Assembly (NCBI GenBank): GCA_963664255.1
Contig: OY760938.1
Span: forward strand, 1,426,001-1,490,000
Direction: 5' to 3'
Length of the DNA: 64,000 nt
Source of the DNA: G963663775 sp963664255
Lineage (GTDB): Bacteria > Bacillota > Clostridia > Oscillospirales > Butyricicoccaceae
Each line of letters starts with the position of its first letter. The first letter of the stretch is position 1. Below are positions 41,120 to 50,240 of this stretch, piece after piece. A program made the position numbers and the translations under genes. Under the pieces are notes generated by a model that saw nothing but the letters and a program-made list of their open reading frames with translations, was not told where the DNA came from and did not search any database.

Positions 41120-43447
41120 ATGATGCAAATGCCTATCTGTTCTCGCTGCGGCAAAAATATCGCCGTAGTCTTTATCACGAAAATGGAAAATAGCGGCGCA
41201 ACCTCACATGAGGGCATCTGCCTGAAATGTGCCAAGGAACTGGGCATTAAGCCTGTAGATAGTCTGATGGAACAAATGGGCATTACAGAAGATGATTTGG
41301 AAGTACTTTCCGGTGAGATGGAGCAGTTTGCAGAGATGGAAAATGCACAGGAGCGGGAAGAGCAGGAAGAAAAAACGGAGCATACAGAAATTGCGGAACG
41401 TGAAAGCGAAAGCGATGTTGCAACGACACGCTCGTTCCCCTTTTTGGATAAGCTGTTTCAGTCGGGAAGAGAGCATACGCAGGAAAGCGCTGCAAGCACC
41501 AAAACAGAGCGTCCGGATGCAAAAAAAGATAAACGCAGGAAGTTTTTGAACAGCTACTGTGAAGATTTGACCGGAAAAGCAAAGGATGGACGCATTGACC
41601 ATATCATTGGGCGAGAGCGTGAAACCGACCGCGTCATTCAAATTTTGAACCGCCGCCAAAAGAATAACCCCTGCTTAATCGGTGAACCCGGTGTGGGTAA
41701 AACCGCCGTGGCAGAGGGGCTTGCGCTTCGCATTGCACAGGGAAAGGTGCCGTATAAGCTGCAAAACAAGGAAATCCATCTGTTGGATTTGACGGCATTG
41801 GTCGCGGGCACACAATTCCGCGGACAGTTTGAAAGCCGCATGAAGGGGCTGATTGACGAAGTCAAAAAGCTGGGCAACATCATTTTGGTGATTGATGAAG
41901 TGCACAACATTGTGGGGGCAGGGGATTCCGAAGGCTCCATGAATGCCGCGAATATTTTGAAGCCGGCATTGTCGCGCGGAGAAATCCAAGTGATTGGTGC
42001 GACTACCTACAATGAATACCGCAAATATATCGAAAAAGATGCAGCGTTGGAACGTAGATTTCAGCCCGTAACGGTCGCTGAACCGTCCATTGCAGAAACA
42101 ACCGAGATTCTGCGCGGGATTCGCAGCTATTATGAGCTGTTTCATGGCGTTGTGATTTCGGATGAGGTCTGTGCACAGGCGGCACAGCTGTCAGAGCGAT
42201 ATATCACAGACCGCTTTCTGCCGGATAAGGCGATTGATTTGATTGACGAAGCATGTTCTCGTTTGAATCTGGATAATCCAGAAATCAATGAAATTCCAAG
42301 ACTGTCCGACGAGCTGGAACAGCTGCAAGTAGACAGGGACGCTTTGGCGCAGGAAGAGCAGAACGAGCGCACCTATGAACGCATGGCAATGCTGCAAAGC
42401 CATGCGTTGCAGGTGCAAAGCCAACTGGACAGTATGCGCCAAAAGCCAGCGCCTACGCTGACGGCAGAGCATTTGGCGCATGTGATTGAGCTTTGGACGG
42501 GCATTCCAGCATCCAAGGTGCGAGAATTGGAATTTTCACGCTTGCAGGAACTGGAAGTGCGGCTGCGTGAGCACGTGATTGGACAGGATACGGCGATTGA
42601 TGCGATTGGTGCAGCCATCCGCCGCTCTCGTGCAGGCATCTCGCCCAAGAAAAAACCAGTATCCTTCCTCTTTGTTGGCCCCACAGGTGTCGGCAAAACC
42701 GAGCTGGTGAAAACCTTGGCAGCCGATTTGTTTGACGCGCCGGAATCCCTCATTCGCTTTGATATGTCGGAATTTATGGAGAAGCACACAGTTTCTCGAC
42801 TGGTCGGCTCACCTCCGGGATATGTCGGCTATGATGAGGCAGGTCAGCTGACCGAAAAAATTCGCCGCCGCCCATATTCGGTCATTTTATTTGATGAAAT
42901 CGAAAAAGCACATCCGGATGTTCTGAATTTGCTGCTGCAAATTTTAGATGATGGTCGTGTGACTGATGCGCATGGCCGCGTGGTGAATTTTGAAAATACG
43001 GTCATTGTGATGACCTCCAATGCAGGTTCGGAAAACAAAACCACACAGATAGGATTCGGAAAGACCCATTCCGAGCAGAGCAAGGACCGCGCTATGAAAG
43101 CGCTGGAAGGCTTGATGCGTCCGGAGTTCCTCAACCGCATAGATGAAATTGTTGCCTTCAATCAGCTTTCGGAAGAAGATTTCGTGCGCATTGCAGAGAT
43201 TTTGCTGGGTGGTTTGCGCGATTCGCTTGCAGAACGCAATATCCGATTGACTTGGGATAAGGCATTGGTGGAATATTTGGTGCAAAAGTCGTATTCAACC
43301 AAGTTTGGTGCTCGAAATTTGCGCCGCCTCATTGAAAAAGAGGTCGAAAATGCATTGGCAAGTGAAATTGTAGCATCGTTTGGCCATGCCTTGTCAGGTG
43401 CACACGTGACGGCAGCAGATGGCGTATTGTCGGTTTCGGTCATTTAA
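41120..43447 (+). CDS. clpE: ATP-dependent Clp ATPase, ClpE-like (N-terminal zinc finger)
   Basis: A 775-residue AAA+ unfoldase. Instead of the double Clp_N repeat it begins with a zinc-finger-like site, C7/C10 and C34/C37, followed by an acidic linker, which is the ClpE hallmark. The first AAA+ domain has GEPGVGKTAV at about 188-197, a short coiled coil lies near 395-430, and the second AAA+ domain has GPTGVGKTEL. It is distinct from the clpC gene at 20683 and probably also works with ClpP under stress. AAAGGAG is well placed before the ATG at 41120 (41123 also possible). I saw no CtsR box upstream. Confidence 0.9.
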   Translation: MMQMPICSRCGKNIAVVFITKMENSGATSHEGICLKCAKELGIKPVDSLMEQMGITEDDLEVLSGEMEQFAEMENAQEREEQEEKTEHTEIAERESESDVATTRSFPFLDKLFQSGREHTQESAASTKTERPDAKKDKRRKFLNSYCEDLTGKAKDGRIDHIIGRERETDRVIQILNRRQKNNPCLIGEPGVGKTAVAEGLALRIAQGKVPYKLQNKEIHLLDLTALVAGTQFRGQFESRMKGLIDEVKKLGNIILVIDEVHNIVGAGDSEGSMNAANILKPALSRGEIQVIGATTYNEYRKYIEKDAALERRFQPVTVAEPSIAETTEILRGIRSYYELFHGVVISDEVCAQAAQLSERYITDRFLPDKAIDLIDEACSRLNLDNPEINEIPRLSDELEQLQVDRDALAQEEQNERTYERMAMLQSHALQVQSQLDSMRQKPAPTLTAEHLAHVIELWTGIPASKVRELEFSRLQELEVRLREHVIGQDTAIDAIGAAIRRSRAGISPKKKPVSFLFVGPTGVGKTELVKTLAADLFDAPESLIRFDMSEFMEKHTVSRLVGSPPGYVGYDEAGQLTEKIRRRPYSVILFDEIEKAHPDVLNLLLQILDDGRVTDAHGRVVNFENTVIVMTSNAGSENKTTQIGFGKTHSEQSKDRAMKALEGLMRPEFLNRIDEIVAFNQLSEEDFVRIAEILLGGLRDSLAERNIRLTWDKALVEYLVQKSYSTKFGARNLRRLIEKEVENALASEIVASFGHALSGAHVTAADGVLSVSVI

Positions 43448-43462
43448 TTCTTGCATTTACGC

Positions 43463-43513
43463 ATAAAAAAGGGCAGTACTTTGCACGGGTGCAAGGCACT
43501 GCTCTTTTTTTAC
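43463..43513. terminator. Bidirectional terminator between clpE and the SDR gene
   Basis: AAAAAAGGGCAGT.CTTTGCAC pairs with GTGCAAGG.ACTGCTCTTTTTT (43465-43510). Confidence 0.8.
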
Positions 43514-43570
43514 TGCAAAAAATTTGTAAGGCGAAATGTCGTTGCAAGTTATGCACAGATTGTGGACAAC

Positions 43571-44332
43571 TTATTTTTTGCCGCCGTTTTTCCGATGCTG
43601 GGTATGGTAAGAGATGCGAGTCAGAATGCCTTCAGATACAAACCGCCGCATGGCCAGGACAAACTGCATCTGTACACCCGGAATCAAAATGCATTTTCCA
43701 GCGAATAGACCACGAATTGCAAATTTGGCAACTGCGGGACTTTGTAAGCCACGCAGGGAAAACCGCACCTGTGCAATGTCGTTGAATTCGGTATCCACGG
43801 GTCCAGGGCAAAGGGTACTGATGTGCACCGCGCTACCGGATTGGCGCAATTCTTCATGGATGGCTTGGGTCAAGCGCAGAACATAGTTTTTGGTTGCATA
43901 ATAGGTGGACATCAAAGGTCCGGCGAGAAAGCCGGCGGCAGAAGCGACATTTAGGATATATCCGCGGTTCTGCTTGACAAAATCCTGCAAAAACAGCTTG
44001 GTCAGAATGTGTACAGTGCGAATATTCACATCAATCATGGACAATTCAGTGTCTAGGGAGGTGTCTGTAAACGCCCCAAACAACCCAAATCCTGCGTTGT
44101 TGATGACCACCTCTAAATCCGCACCGCGCACCTGCTCATATAATTGAAAGACAGCGTGTTCCTCGGACAGGTCTGCGCAGATGATTTGTGTTTTGACCGA
44201 TAATTCAGCCGCAAGCTGCTGTAAACGCTCCTCGCGCCGCGCCACCAGTACCAAATCATAGCCGCGTTGTGCCAATATTCGCGCCATATCGCGTCCCAAA
44301 CCCGAACTTGCGCCAGTAATAAGTGCTCGCAT
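43571..44332 (-). CDS. Short-chain dehydrogenase/reductase (SDR) family protein
   Basis: A 253-residue NAD(P)-dependent oxidoreductase of the classical SDR type. ALITGASSGLGRDMA binds the cofactor (the following VARREERL favours NADP), INNAGFG follows, and the catalytic Ser and YYATKN (Y-x-x-x-K) are intact. The C-terminus is basic and hydrophobic like that of the DltE/YqjQ-type subgroup. Substrate unknown. ATG at 44332 is 10 bases after AGGAGG, while the ATG at 44341 lies too near. Confidence 0.9.
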   Translation of the reverse strand: MRALITGASSGLGRDMARILAQRGYDLVLVARREERLQQLAAELSVKTQIICADLSEEHAVFQLYEQVRGADLEVVINNAGFGLFGAFTDTSLDTELSMIDVNIRTVHILTKLFLQDFVKQNRGYILNVASAAGFLAGPLMSTYYATKNYVLRLTQAIHEELRQSGSAVHISTLCPGPVDTEFNDIAQVRFSLRGLQSPAVAKFAIRGLFAGKCILIPGVQMQFVLAMRRFVSEGILTRISYHTQHRKNGGKK

Positions 44333-44375
44333 GGTCTCCATACCTCCTCGTTAAGACTTGCCTATATTGCCTTTC

Positions 44376-44404
44376 ATCATAGCACGTGGTAGGCACGGCG
44401 TCAA
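44376..44404 (-). promoter_or_regulatory. Sigma-A promoter of the SDR gene
   Basis: Minus strand: TTGACG (44404-44399), 17 bases, TATGAT (44381-44376). Confidence 0.7.
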
Positions 44405-44471
44405 TGCGATTGCCTGCGCAAACAGAAGTTTTAGGGCATTTCGTATTTTTCTGGTCATTTTGTCCATACTC

Positions 44472-44480
44472 TGCTATACT
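44472..44480 (+). promoter_or_regulatory. Extended -10 promoter of rnr
   Basis: TGCTATACT has the TGN extended element before TATACT (44475-44480); no strong -35 is visible. The coding start is at 44513. Confidence 0.5.
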
Positions 44481-44512
44481 AAGAACAGAATAGAACGGAA
44501 GGTGGGATTGCA

Positions 44513-46633
44513 ATGGAAGGCTTAGATTTTCGTGTATATGAATTGCTGCTGCATGCGCAGCGGGCAGATGAACTCAGTCGAAAGTTGCCCGATATTTCCA
44601 AGCGTGCGCTTGCAGCCTCGTTGGAGCGGCTTGTGAAGGACGGCAGAATTCTGCGGAATAAGAAAAATAAATATGGAAGAATTGAAGCCTTTGGATACCT
44701 CACAGGCACCTTTCTTTCGACAAAGCATCGTTTTTCGTTTGTCACGCCGGAAAATTCGGGAAACGGTAAGGAAGATATTTTTATTCCGCCGCGTGCAGAT
44801 GGTGGCGCATGGCAGGGTGACCGTGTGCTGATACAGTTGCAGGATACACCACGCCGTAAGGGCGAGGATGTGCGGCGGGAGGGCGTTGTGGTCAAGATTT
44901 TGGAGCGCAACCGTAAGGACATTGTGGGTACGGTCGAAAAGCGGGGACGTAAGTTTTTTCTGCGTACTGAAAATGGGAAATATCCCGATATTGAACTGCT
45001 AAAAGACCATCTTGAGGGCATCCAAGAAGGCGAAAAAATTGCAGTGCGAATTGTTTTTTGGGGCGATGACCGCAAGCATTTGCTGCCACAAGGTGTGATG
45101 ACGCAGAAATTTGGAGAAGCGGGCTCAATGGAAGCGTCTATTTCGGCAATTTTGCACGAAAATGGAATTTTTGAGCCGTTCCCCGCAGAAGCATTGGAGC
45201 AAGCAGATGCCATTTCGCAGGTGGTACCAGAAAGTGAGGCGGCACAGCGCACCGATTTGCGGGAACAGCTGATTTTCACCATTGACGGAGATGATGCAAA
45301 GGATTTTGATGATGCGGTATCGCTCGAAAAGCTGCCCAATGGACACTATTTGTTAGGCGTGCACATTGCCGATGTGTCGAACTATGTGACTCCCTCCTCA
45401 CCGCTGGATGCGGAGGCATATCGGCGTGGCACTTCGGTCTATTACCCGGGTCATGTGGTGCCGATGCTGCCGTTTGCCCTGTCCAATGGGATTTGTTCCC
45501 TCAATCCACAGGTTGACCGCTGTGCATTTTCGGCAATGATGGAATTGGATACAGATGGGCGCAGACATGGCGCAAAGTTTATGAAAAGCTTGATTTGCTC
45601 CAAAGCCAGAATGACGTATCACAAGGTCAATCAGATTTTGCAGGGCGATGCCGCACTGCGGCAGGAATATGCACCGCTTGTCGAAACGCTGGAGCGCATG
45701 AATGACCTAGCGCACACACTGCGCCGCCGTCGAATGGAGCGCGGCGCGTTGGATTTGGACATTCCAGAGGCGGAAATTCGCACAGATGAAGAGGGCCATG
45801 CATCGGCAGTGGAGATGCGCGCCAGAGGAAACTCCGAAAAGCTGATTGAAGAGTTTATGCTGCTTGCAAATGAAGCGGTTGCAGAGTATCTGTTCCGTCG
45901 GGATGACCCAACGGTGTATCGCGTGCACGAAAATCCAGACCCGGAAAAGCTGCGCGTCTTTGCATCGTTTGCGCGGCAGTTTGGCTATCGTGTGGATGCC
46001 AGCAAGCCCGAGGATACCCAGCAGCTGCAGGCGGTTTTGGATGGTGCAAAGGACAAGCCGGAACAGCGGGTGCTGCCAACGATGCTGCTACGTTCGCTGG
46101 CACGTGCGCGGTATTCCGATGATTGCATCGGGCACTATGGATTGCAGGCGAAGTATTATCTGCATTTCACTTCCCCGATTCGTCGCTATCCGGATTTGGT
46201 GGCGCATCGTATGCTGCATAAGGCCATTACGGCGCAGGAATTTAGCAATGGGGACAGGCTGTTTTGCGAAGAAGCGGCGTTGCAGGCAACCACGCGTGAG
46301 CAAGCGGCAGATAATGCCGAGCGTGACATTGACAAGTTGTTTATGGCAGATTATATGCATGCGTTCATTGGGCAGATGTTTGATGCCCAAGTGTCCGGCG
46401 TGACAGGCTTTGGTCTGTTTGTAACACTGCCGAACTTGGTGGAGGGTCTGGTGCGTATCGAGGATTTGCCAGGCGACCAATATGAATTTGACCCCACAAA
46501 ACTGACCATGACAGCGGCGCGCTCCGGCAAGCGATATGCGATTGGCACAGCGGTTCGTGTGCGTCTGGTCGCAGCGTCCAATGTGACAGGGCAGATTGAT
46601 TTCACGATGACCGATAAACCGGAACAGGTTTAA
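44513..46633 (+). CDS. rnr: Ribonuclease R
   Basis: This 706-residue 3'-5' exoribonuclease degrades structured RNA and works with tmRNA quality control. Order: N-terminal winged helix (about 8-60), cold-shock domains (65-220), the RNB catalytic domain with DGDDAKDFDDAVS at residues 258-270 supplying the metal-binding aspartates, and a C-terminal S1 domain from about 625 (GQMFDAQVSGVTGFGLFV). The basic tail often found in E. coli RNase R is lacking. Outside its common secG-rnr-smpB neighbourhood. Confidence 0.95.
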   Translation: MEGLDFRVYELLLHAQRADELSRKLPDISKRALAASLERLVKDGRILRNKKNKYGRIEAFGYLTGTFLSTKHRFSFVTPENSGNGKEDIFIPPRADGGAWQGDRVLIQLQDTPRRKGEDVRREGVVVKILERNRKDIVGTVEKRGRKFFLRTENGKYPDIELLKDHLEGIQEGEKIAVRIVFWGDDRKHLLPQGVMTQKFGEAGSMEASISAILHENGIFEPFPAEALEQADAISQVVPESEAAQRTDLREQLIFTIDGDDAKDFDDAVSLEKLPNGHYLLGVHIADVSNYVTPSSPLDAEAYRRGTSVYYPGHVVPMLPFALSNGICSLNPQVDRCAFSAMMELDTDGRRHGAKFMKSLICSKARMTYHKVNQILQGDAALRQEYAPLVETLERMNDLAHTLRRRRMERGALDLDIPEAEIRTDEEGHASAVEMRARGNSEKLIEEFMLLANEAVAEYLFRRDDPTVYRVHENPDPEKLRVFASFARQFGYRVDASKPEDTQQLQAVLDGAKDKPEQRVLPTMLLRSLARARYSDDCIGHYGLQAKYYLHFTSPIRRYPDLVAHRMLHKAITAQEFSNGDRLFCEEAALQATTREQAADNAERDIDKLFMADYMHAFIGQMFDAQVSGVTGFGLFVTLPNLVEGLVRIEDLPGDQYEFDPTKLTMTAARSGKRYAIGTAVRVRLVAASNVTGQIDFTMTDKPEQV

Positions 46634-46649
46634 AGCGTTGCAATCATAA

Positions 46650-46692
46650 AAGAAAGGCTGCTGCAAATGATTTTGCAGCAGCCTTTTGGCAT
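46650..46692. terminator. Terminator between rnr and yeiH-like gene
   Basis: AAAGGCTGCTGCAAA pairs with TTTGCAGCAGCCTTTT (46653-46687); it serves rnr and, on the other strand, the convergent membrane protein gene. Confidence 0.85.
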
Positions 46693-46703
46693 GGATACCG
46701 TTG

Positions 46704-47717
46704 TTATAGTAGGTGTAAAAGGTGCTGCATGGCAAGGCTCATGCAGGCAATACCAACCCAGCAGCACGCGCCGAGAAACAGGGGCTTTCCGCCTGTTTTG
46801 AATAGCCGAATCACATCGGTTTGCAGACCAATGGAGGACATTGCCATGACGATGAAAAATTTACTGCAGGTATGCAGTGGCGCGGTGATGGTGGAGGGTA
46901 AATGTCCAAGGGTTGTGAGAAGTGCTGCCAAGAGGAAAAATAAAATAAACGTCGGGAAAACTTTGGTCAGCTGAAAAGATGTTTCCTTTGCATCAGATTT
47001 TCGTGCCTGATACGTTTGAAAAACCGACAGCGCCAGTGTAATGGGGATGATGGCAAGCGTACGGGTTAGCTTTACGATGGTTGCCGCTTGCAAGGTGTTG
47101 CTGTGGTGGATGCCGTCCCAAGCGGCAGCGGCAGCCGTGACAGACGAAGTGTCATTGATGGCAGTGCCTGCAAATAACCCAAACCCATCATTGGAAAGCC
47201 CCAAAAATGCACCCAGAGCAGGGAAAATGAGTGCGGCAATGAGATTGAATAAAAAAATGACCGAGATAGACTGCGCGATTTCTTCGTGCTCTGCATCGAT
47301 GATGGGGGCGGTGGCGGCAATGGCAGAGCCGCCGCAGATGGAAGAGCCGACACCAATCAAAATTGAGATTTTAGACGGCAGTTTTAGCGCTTTGCACAGC
47401 ACAAAGGCGAGAACGAGGGAAGTGCTGATGGTGGAAAGAATGATGGGGAGCGACTCACGCCCTTTTTCCAAAATATCAGTCAGATTCATGCCAAAGCCAA
47501 GCAGAATCACCGCATATTGCAGGATTTTTTTGGAGGTAAAGCGAATACCAGTGGAAAAAATGGAGGTTTCGCCAATGCGATAGTGCAGAACCATACCGAG
47601 CAAGATGGCAAACACAGGTCCTCCGATGACAGGAAACAGGGTGCCGAGAAAATAAGACGGGACGGCAAGCGCAAAACAAAGGGCAACGCCCTGCCCGTTT
47701 TTGGAAATTAAATGCAT
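46704..47717 (-). CDS. YeiH/UPF0324-family membrane protein (putative sulfate exporter)
   Basis: A 337-residue membrane protein with about ten spans. GGPVFAILLGMVLHYRIG, ILQYAVILLGFGMNL and GVGSSICGGSAIAATAPII are the family's conserved segments. Members are annotated as putative sulfate exporters, based on weak evidence from taurine-degrading bacteria. ATG at 47717 follows AAGGAG; an upstream start at 47741 lacks a ribosome site. It lies 31 bases downstream of the comFB-like gene on the same strand and could belong to that transcript. Confidence 0.88.
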   Translation of the reverse strand: MHLISKNGQGVALCFALAVPSYFLGTLFPVIGGPVFAILLGMVLHYRIGETSIFSTGIRFTSKKILQYAVILLGFGMNLTDILEKGRESLPIILSTISTSLVLAFVLCKALKLPSKISILIGVGSSICGGSAIAATAPIIDAEHEEIAQSISVIFLFNLIAALIFPALGAFLGLSNDGFGLFAGTAINDTSSVTAAAAAWDGIHHSNTLQAATIVKLTRTLAIIPITLALSVFQTYQARKSDAKETSFQLTKVFPTFILFFLLAALLTTLGHLPSTITAPLHTCSKFFIVMAMSSIGLQTDVIRLFKTGGKPLFLGACCWVGIACMSLAMQHLLHLL

Positions 47718-47748
47718 AATAGGAAGCTCCTTGCAATACAAATCGGGG

Positions 47749-48279
47749 TTAGTGGCGCGGGTACATACGCACGCGCAGAACGGCTTTCACCAACGCATCA
47801 TAGATGTCCTGCTTGGGGACAGCCTGCACAATTTCTTCGATATGACGCGCGTCAACCACCATGTATTTTGGCGGCAGAGAGTTCAGCGCAAGCGCGGCAA
47901 CATCGCGGCGGCAATGGTCACAGCGACAGCAGTTGAATTTGCTCATCACTTCATCCAGATACTTCAGTGCCACATTTTCCATGATGTTGATGGTAAAGGG
48001 GTCATCCGGACGAAAGCCGTGGTTGGTGGTGCGGCCAAATAGCCGATTGGAAAGCGCCGCAAGCTGGACGGTTTCGTCCGCAGGGGGCGTGTCCACAGCA
48101 TCGTCCGCAGGCGCCGCGGGGATGGTGGATTCGGCAGATGCCGGCGCAGGCGATGCAGGCTGTGCGGCAGCAAAATCCGTGAAGGGATTTTGCGCAAGCG
48201 CAGGCATGATTTTTTGAAACATCATGTCCTTATCGAGAGCCTTTTTGTTGGGATTGACCGATTTTGAGGATTTTGCCAT
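47749..48279 (-). CDS. comFB: ComFB-family protein (late competence development domain)
   Basis: A 176-residue protein. After a variable Ala/Pro-rich N-terminal half, residues about 95-175 form the ComFB domain: NIMENVALKYLDEVMSKF, then the cysteine cluster C117, C118, C120, C123 within NCCRCDHCRRDVAALAL, and NSLPPKYMV. Some cyanobacterial ComFB proteins have been reported as cyclic-di-GMP receptors; whether this one binds a nucleotide or zinc is unknown. It starts 3 bases after the parA stop, and the two genes are divergent from the flagellar operon. AGTATT-like spacing before the ATG at 48279 leaves the ribosome site (GGGAG) visible. Confidence 0.85.
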   Translation of the reverse strand: MAKSSKSVNPNKKALDKDMMFQKIMPALAQNPFTDFAAAQPASPAPASAESTIPAAPADDAVDTPPADETVQLAALSNRLFGRTTNHGFRPDDPFTINIMENVALKYLDEVMSKFNCCRCDHCRRDVAALALNSLPPKYMVVDARHIEEIVQAVPKQDIYDALVKAVLRVRMYPRH

Positions 48280-48282
48280 GGA

Positions 48283-49050
48283 TTAAAATACTCCCTTCTT
48301 GAGCAATTCATCCACCAGAGCGATATAATCTTTGACCGCATTGTTTGTTGGTGCATAATCAATCATATCGGTTTGCAGAGAGGTCATCGCTTTGCTGATG
48401 ATGTTGCTGTGCCGAATGCGACTCTTTAAAAGAGGAATATCCAGATGTTCACAAAGCAGCTTGGCAGTTTCCCAAATGGTGCGGCTGAGTTCTTCGCGCG
48501 GATAATAGCGCACCAGAAACACCCCGCCAAAAATCAAGGACGGATTGAACGCTTTTTGGATACGTACAACGGTTTCATGCACTTGAATGATGCCCTGTAG
48601 GCTGTATCCATCGCAAAGACCCGGAATCAGCACCACATCAGAGGTGACCACTGCGTTTGCAGACAGCAGCCCCAGCTCGGGCGGGGAATCAATTAAAATG
48701 TAGTCATATTGATTTACAACACTTTTGATGCAGTCCCGCAGCAGATGCTCGCCGCCGGCGTCGGTAAACTCGCGTTCAATGCTGCCGAGCAGGCTGTCTG
48801 CCGGAATGATGTCTGCCACAAGCGTGTGCTGGATGGCATCGGCGCACTTCACCTTGCGCTTGAGGACATCATAAATCGTGGGGTGATTATGGGCATCTGC
48901 ATTCATGCTGAAGGTTAAATATGCTTGCGGGTCGAAGTCGATGCACAAGACTTTAAAGCCTCGATGCTTGAGGCAGACGGTAATTGCATTGGTTGAGGCG
49001 GTTTTTCCGGCACCACCCTTTTGGTTGATAAGGGAAATGATTTTTGCCAT
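48283..49050 (-). CDS. parA: ParA-family ATPase
   Basis: A 255-residue ATPase of the ParA/Soj/MinD superfamily, which positions DNA or protein cargo by ATP-driven patterning. The deviant Walker A motif is INQKGGAGKTASTNA, the A' box IDFDPQAYLTF (canonical members usually have DPQGN), and Walker B YILIDSPPELG. No parB or centromere-like repeats adjoin it, and instead comFB follows after 3 bases, so the cargo is probably not plasmid DNA. Pairing with the flagellar cluster suggests a FlhG-like or chemoreceptor-positioning job, an inference. ATG at 49050 is preferred; an in-frame GTG lies at 49062 near GGAAGAG. Confidence 0.85.
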   Translation of the reverse strand: MAKIISLINQKGGAGKTASTNAITVCLKHRGFKVLCIDFDPQAYLTFSMNADAHNHPTIYDVLKRKVKCADAIQHTLVADIIPADSLLGSIEREFTDAGGEHLLRDCIKSVVNQYDYILIDSPPELGLLSANAVVTSDVVLIPGLCDGYSLQGIIQVHETVVRIQKAFNPSLIFGGVFLVRYYPREELSRTIWETAKLLCEHLDIPLLKSRIRHSNIISKAMTSLQTDMIDYAPTNNAVKDYIALVDELLKKGVF

Positions 49051-49165
49051 AATGACATACACTCTCTTCCTGCCACACAAATTACGGCCATTGAGTGACC
49101 GATGAAAACAAAATTATATTACTATAATCATATCACAAAAGTAGCGGAGAGGAAAGCAATAAGAG

Positions 49166-49184
49166 CAGTTTTTGTTGAAAACTG
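49166..49184. promoter_or_regulatory. Dyad in the parA-flgM divergent region
   Basis: CAGTTTT (49166-49172) and AAAACTG (49178-49184) flank TGTTG. The 338-base divergent region 49051-49388 is AT-rich; promoters for both operons must lie here, but I could not identify them with confidence. Confidence 0.3.
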
Positions 49185-49388
49185 TAAAAATAATTCTGGA
49201 ATATATGGGACACTTCCGCAATAAAATTTTTTTCTCAGCTCTTTCATTTTCCGCATAAAGATTGGATAAATATATTGTAAAGTGCAAAAACAGCAATCAG
49301 CGCATTTGAAAAATCCGGTCAATTTCTGAAAAAACCGGCTTTATGTACCAAACGCTGTATAGAACTTTGGGAAAAGAGGGTGCCGATT

Positions 49389-49718
49389 ATGATCGAACTC
49401 AAGGGCATATATGATGTATATAAGGTTCGTGGAGTAACCAACGGTGGGAATACCGTGCGAAAAGCAGAGAGCGAGTATGCCGCGGTGAGCACGCAGGGAA
49501 AAGCGGAAAGCGGGGACGTGATTGAAATCAGTGCGGAGGCTTCTTTCAAAGCACAGCTGGATGCGACAGCCAAGCAATATGCTGTGCAATATGACAGGGG
49601 CGCGTCCAGCGAGCGACTGGAGGCATTGAAAGCACAATACCAAAACGATGGCTGCCCGACTTCCGCACAAGCCACTGCGCAGGCGATGCTTTGCCGCGCC
49701 AGCGGCGAGGGTGCTTAA
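49389..49718 (+). CDS. flgM: Anti-sigma-28 factor FlgM
   Basis: A 109-residue protein that holds the flagellar sigma factor inactive until the hook is complete. The pattern of a disordered N-terminus, VIEISAEASFKAQLDAT and RLEALKAQYQNDGCPTSAQA, the last being the typical 'K-x-x-Y-x-x-G' FlgM helix region, identifies it. It heads flgM-flgN-flgK-flgL-yviE-fliW-csrA, as in Bacillus subtilis. ATG at 49389 has AGAGGG 8 bases upstream. Confidence 0.85.
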   Translation: MIELKGIYDVYKVRGVTNGGNTVRKAESEYAAVSTQGKAESGDVIEISAEASFKAQLDATAKQYAVQYDRGASSERLEALKAQYQNDGCPTSAQATAQAMLCRASGEGA

Positions 49719-49744
49719 CGCGCATAGGGTAATGGAGGAGCACC

Positions 49745-50218
49745 ATGACAAAGGAAATGCAGATATATCTAGAGGTGACACGGGAGTGTTTGGAGCAGTG
49801 CATGGGAATGCTGGAAACCGAAAAAAGCAAGCGCAAAGCGCTGCTGAGACGGGATACCAAGGAACTGGAAAGCGTCATCAGCGGACAGCAGGCCAAAATT
49901 ATGCAGCTGGAAAACATGGAGCGTAAGCGTCTGGAAGCGCAGGCACATGCCGGCTTTGGCGGACAAACAGCCAGCCAAATGCTGGATGCCATGCCAGAGG
50001 GCGAAGAAAAGACGCAATTACAGCAGCTGCTTGCACAGCTGCGGGAAACCGTGCAGCAATTAAAAACAAACAATCAGGAAGCGCTGAAAATTGCACAAGC
50101 GGAATTGCGGGTGTATCAGCAGGTTGGGTTTGTGCAGGAAAAAACAAGCAACAGCCCGACCTATAAACCGGGACGGTCCAAGCGAGCGGATTGGAGCTCG
50201 TTTGAACAGAAGATTTAA
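49745..50218 (+). CDS. flgN: Flagellar chaperone FlgN
   Basis: A 157-residue helical protein, the export chaperone for the hook-filament junction proteins FlgK and FlgL. Long coiled-coil helices span residues about 3-60 and 85-130 (AQLRETVQQLKTNNQEALKI), and YQQVG with a basic, Tyr-containing tail ending WSSFEQKI is usual for FlgN. Similarity is low, as is normal in this family, so position between flgM and flgK carries much of the assignment. GGAGGAG precedes the ATG. Confidence 0.85.
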   Translation: MTKEMQIYLEVTRECLEQCMGMLETEKSKRKALLRRDTKELESVISGQQAKIMQLENMERKRLEAQAHAGFGGQTASQMLDAMPEGEEKTQLQQLLAQLRETVQQLKTNNQEALKIAQAELRVYQQVGFVQEKTSNSPTYKPGRSKRADWSSFEQKI

Positions 50219-50240
50219 AAAAAGGGGGAGGTAAAGCGCG

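Noticed and set aside
48283..49050. Plasmid or chromosomal ParAB partition locus
   Set aside because: No ParB gene or parS-like inverted repeats adjoin the ParA-family gene; the neighbour is ComFB and a flagellar operon.
49382..49389. GCCGATTA before flgM, resembling the -10 of a sigma-D flagellar promoter
   Set aside because: It overlaps the ribosome site and start codon, and no TAAA lies 15 bases upstream.
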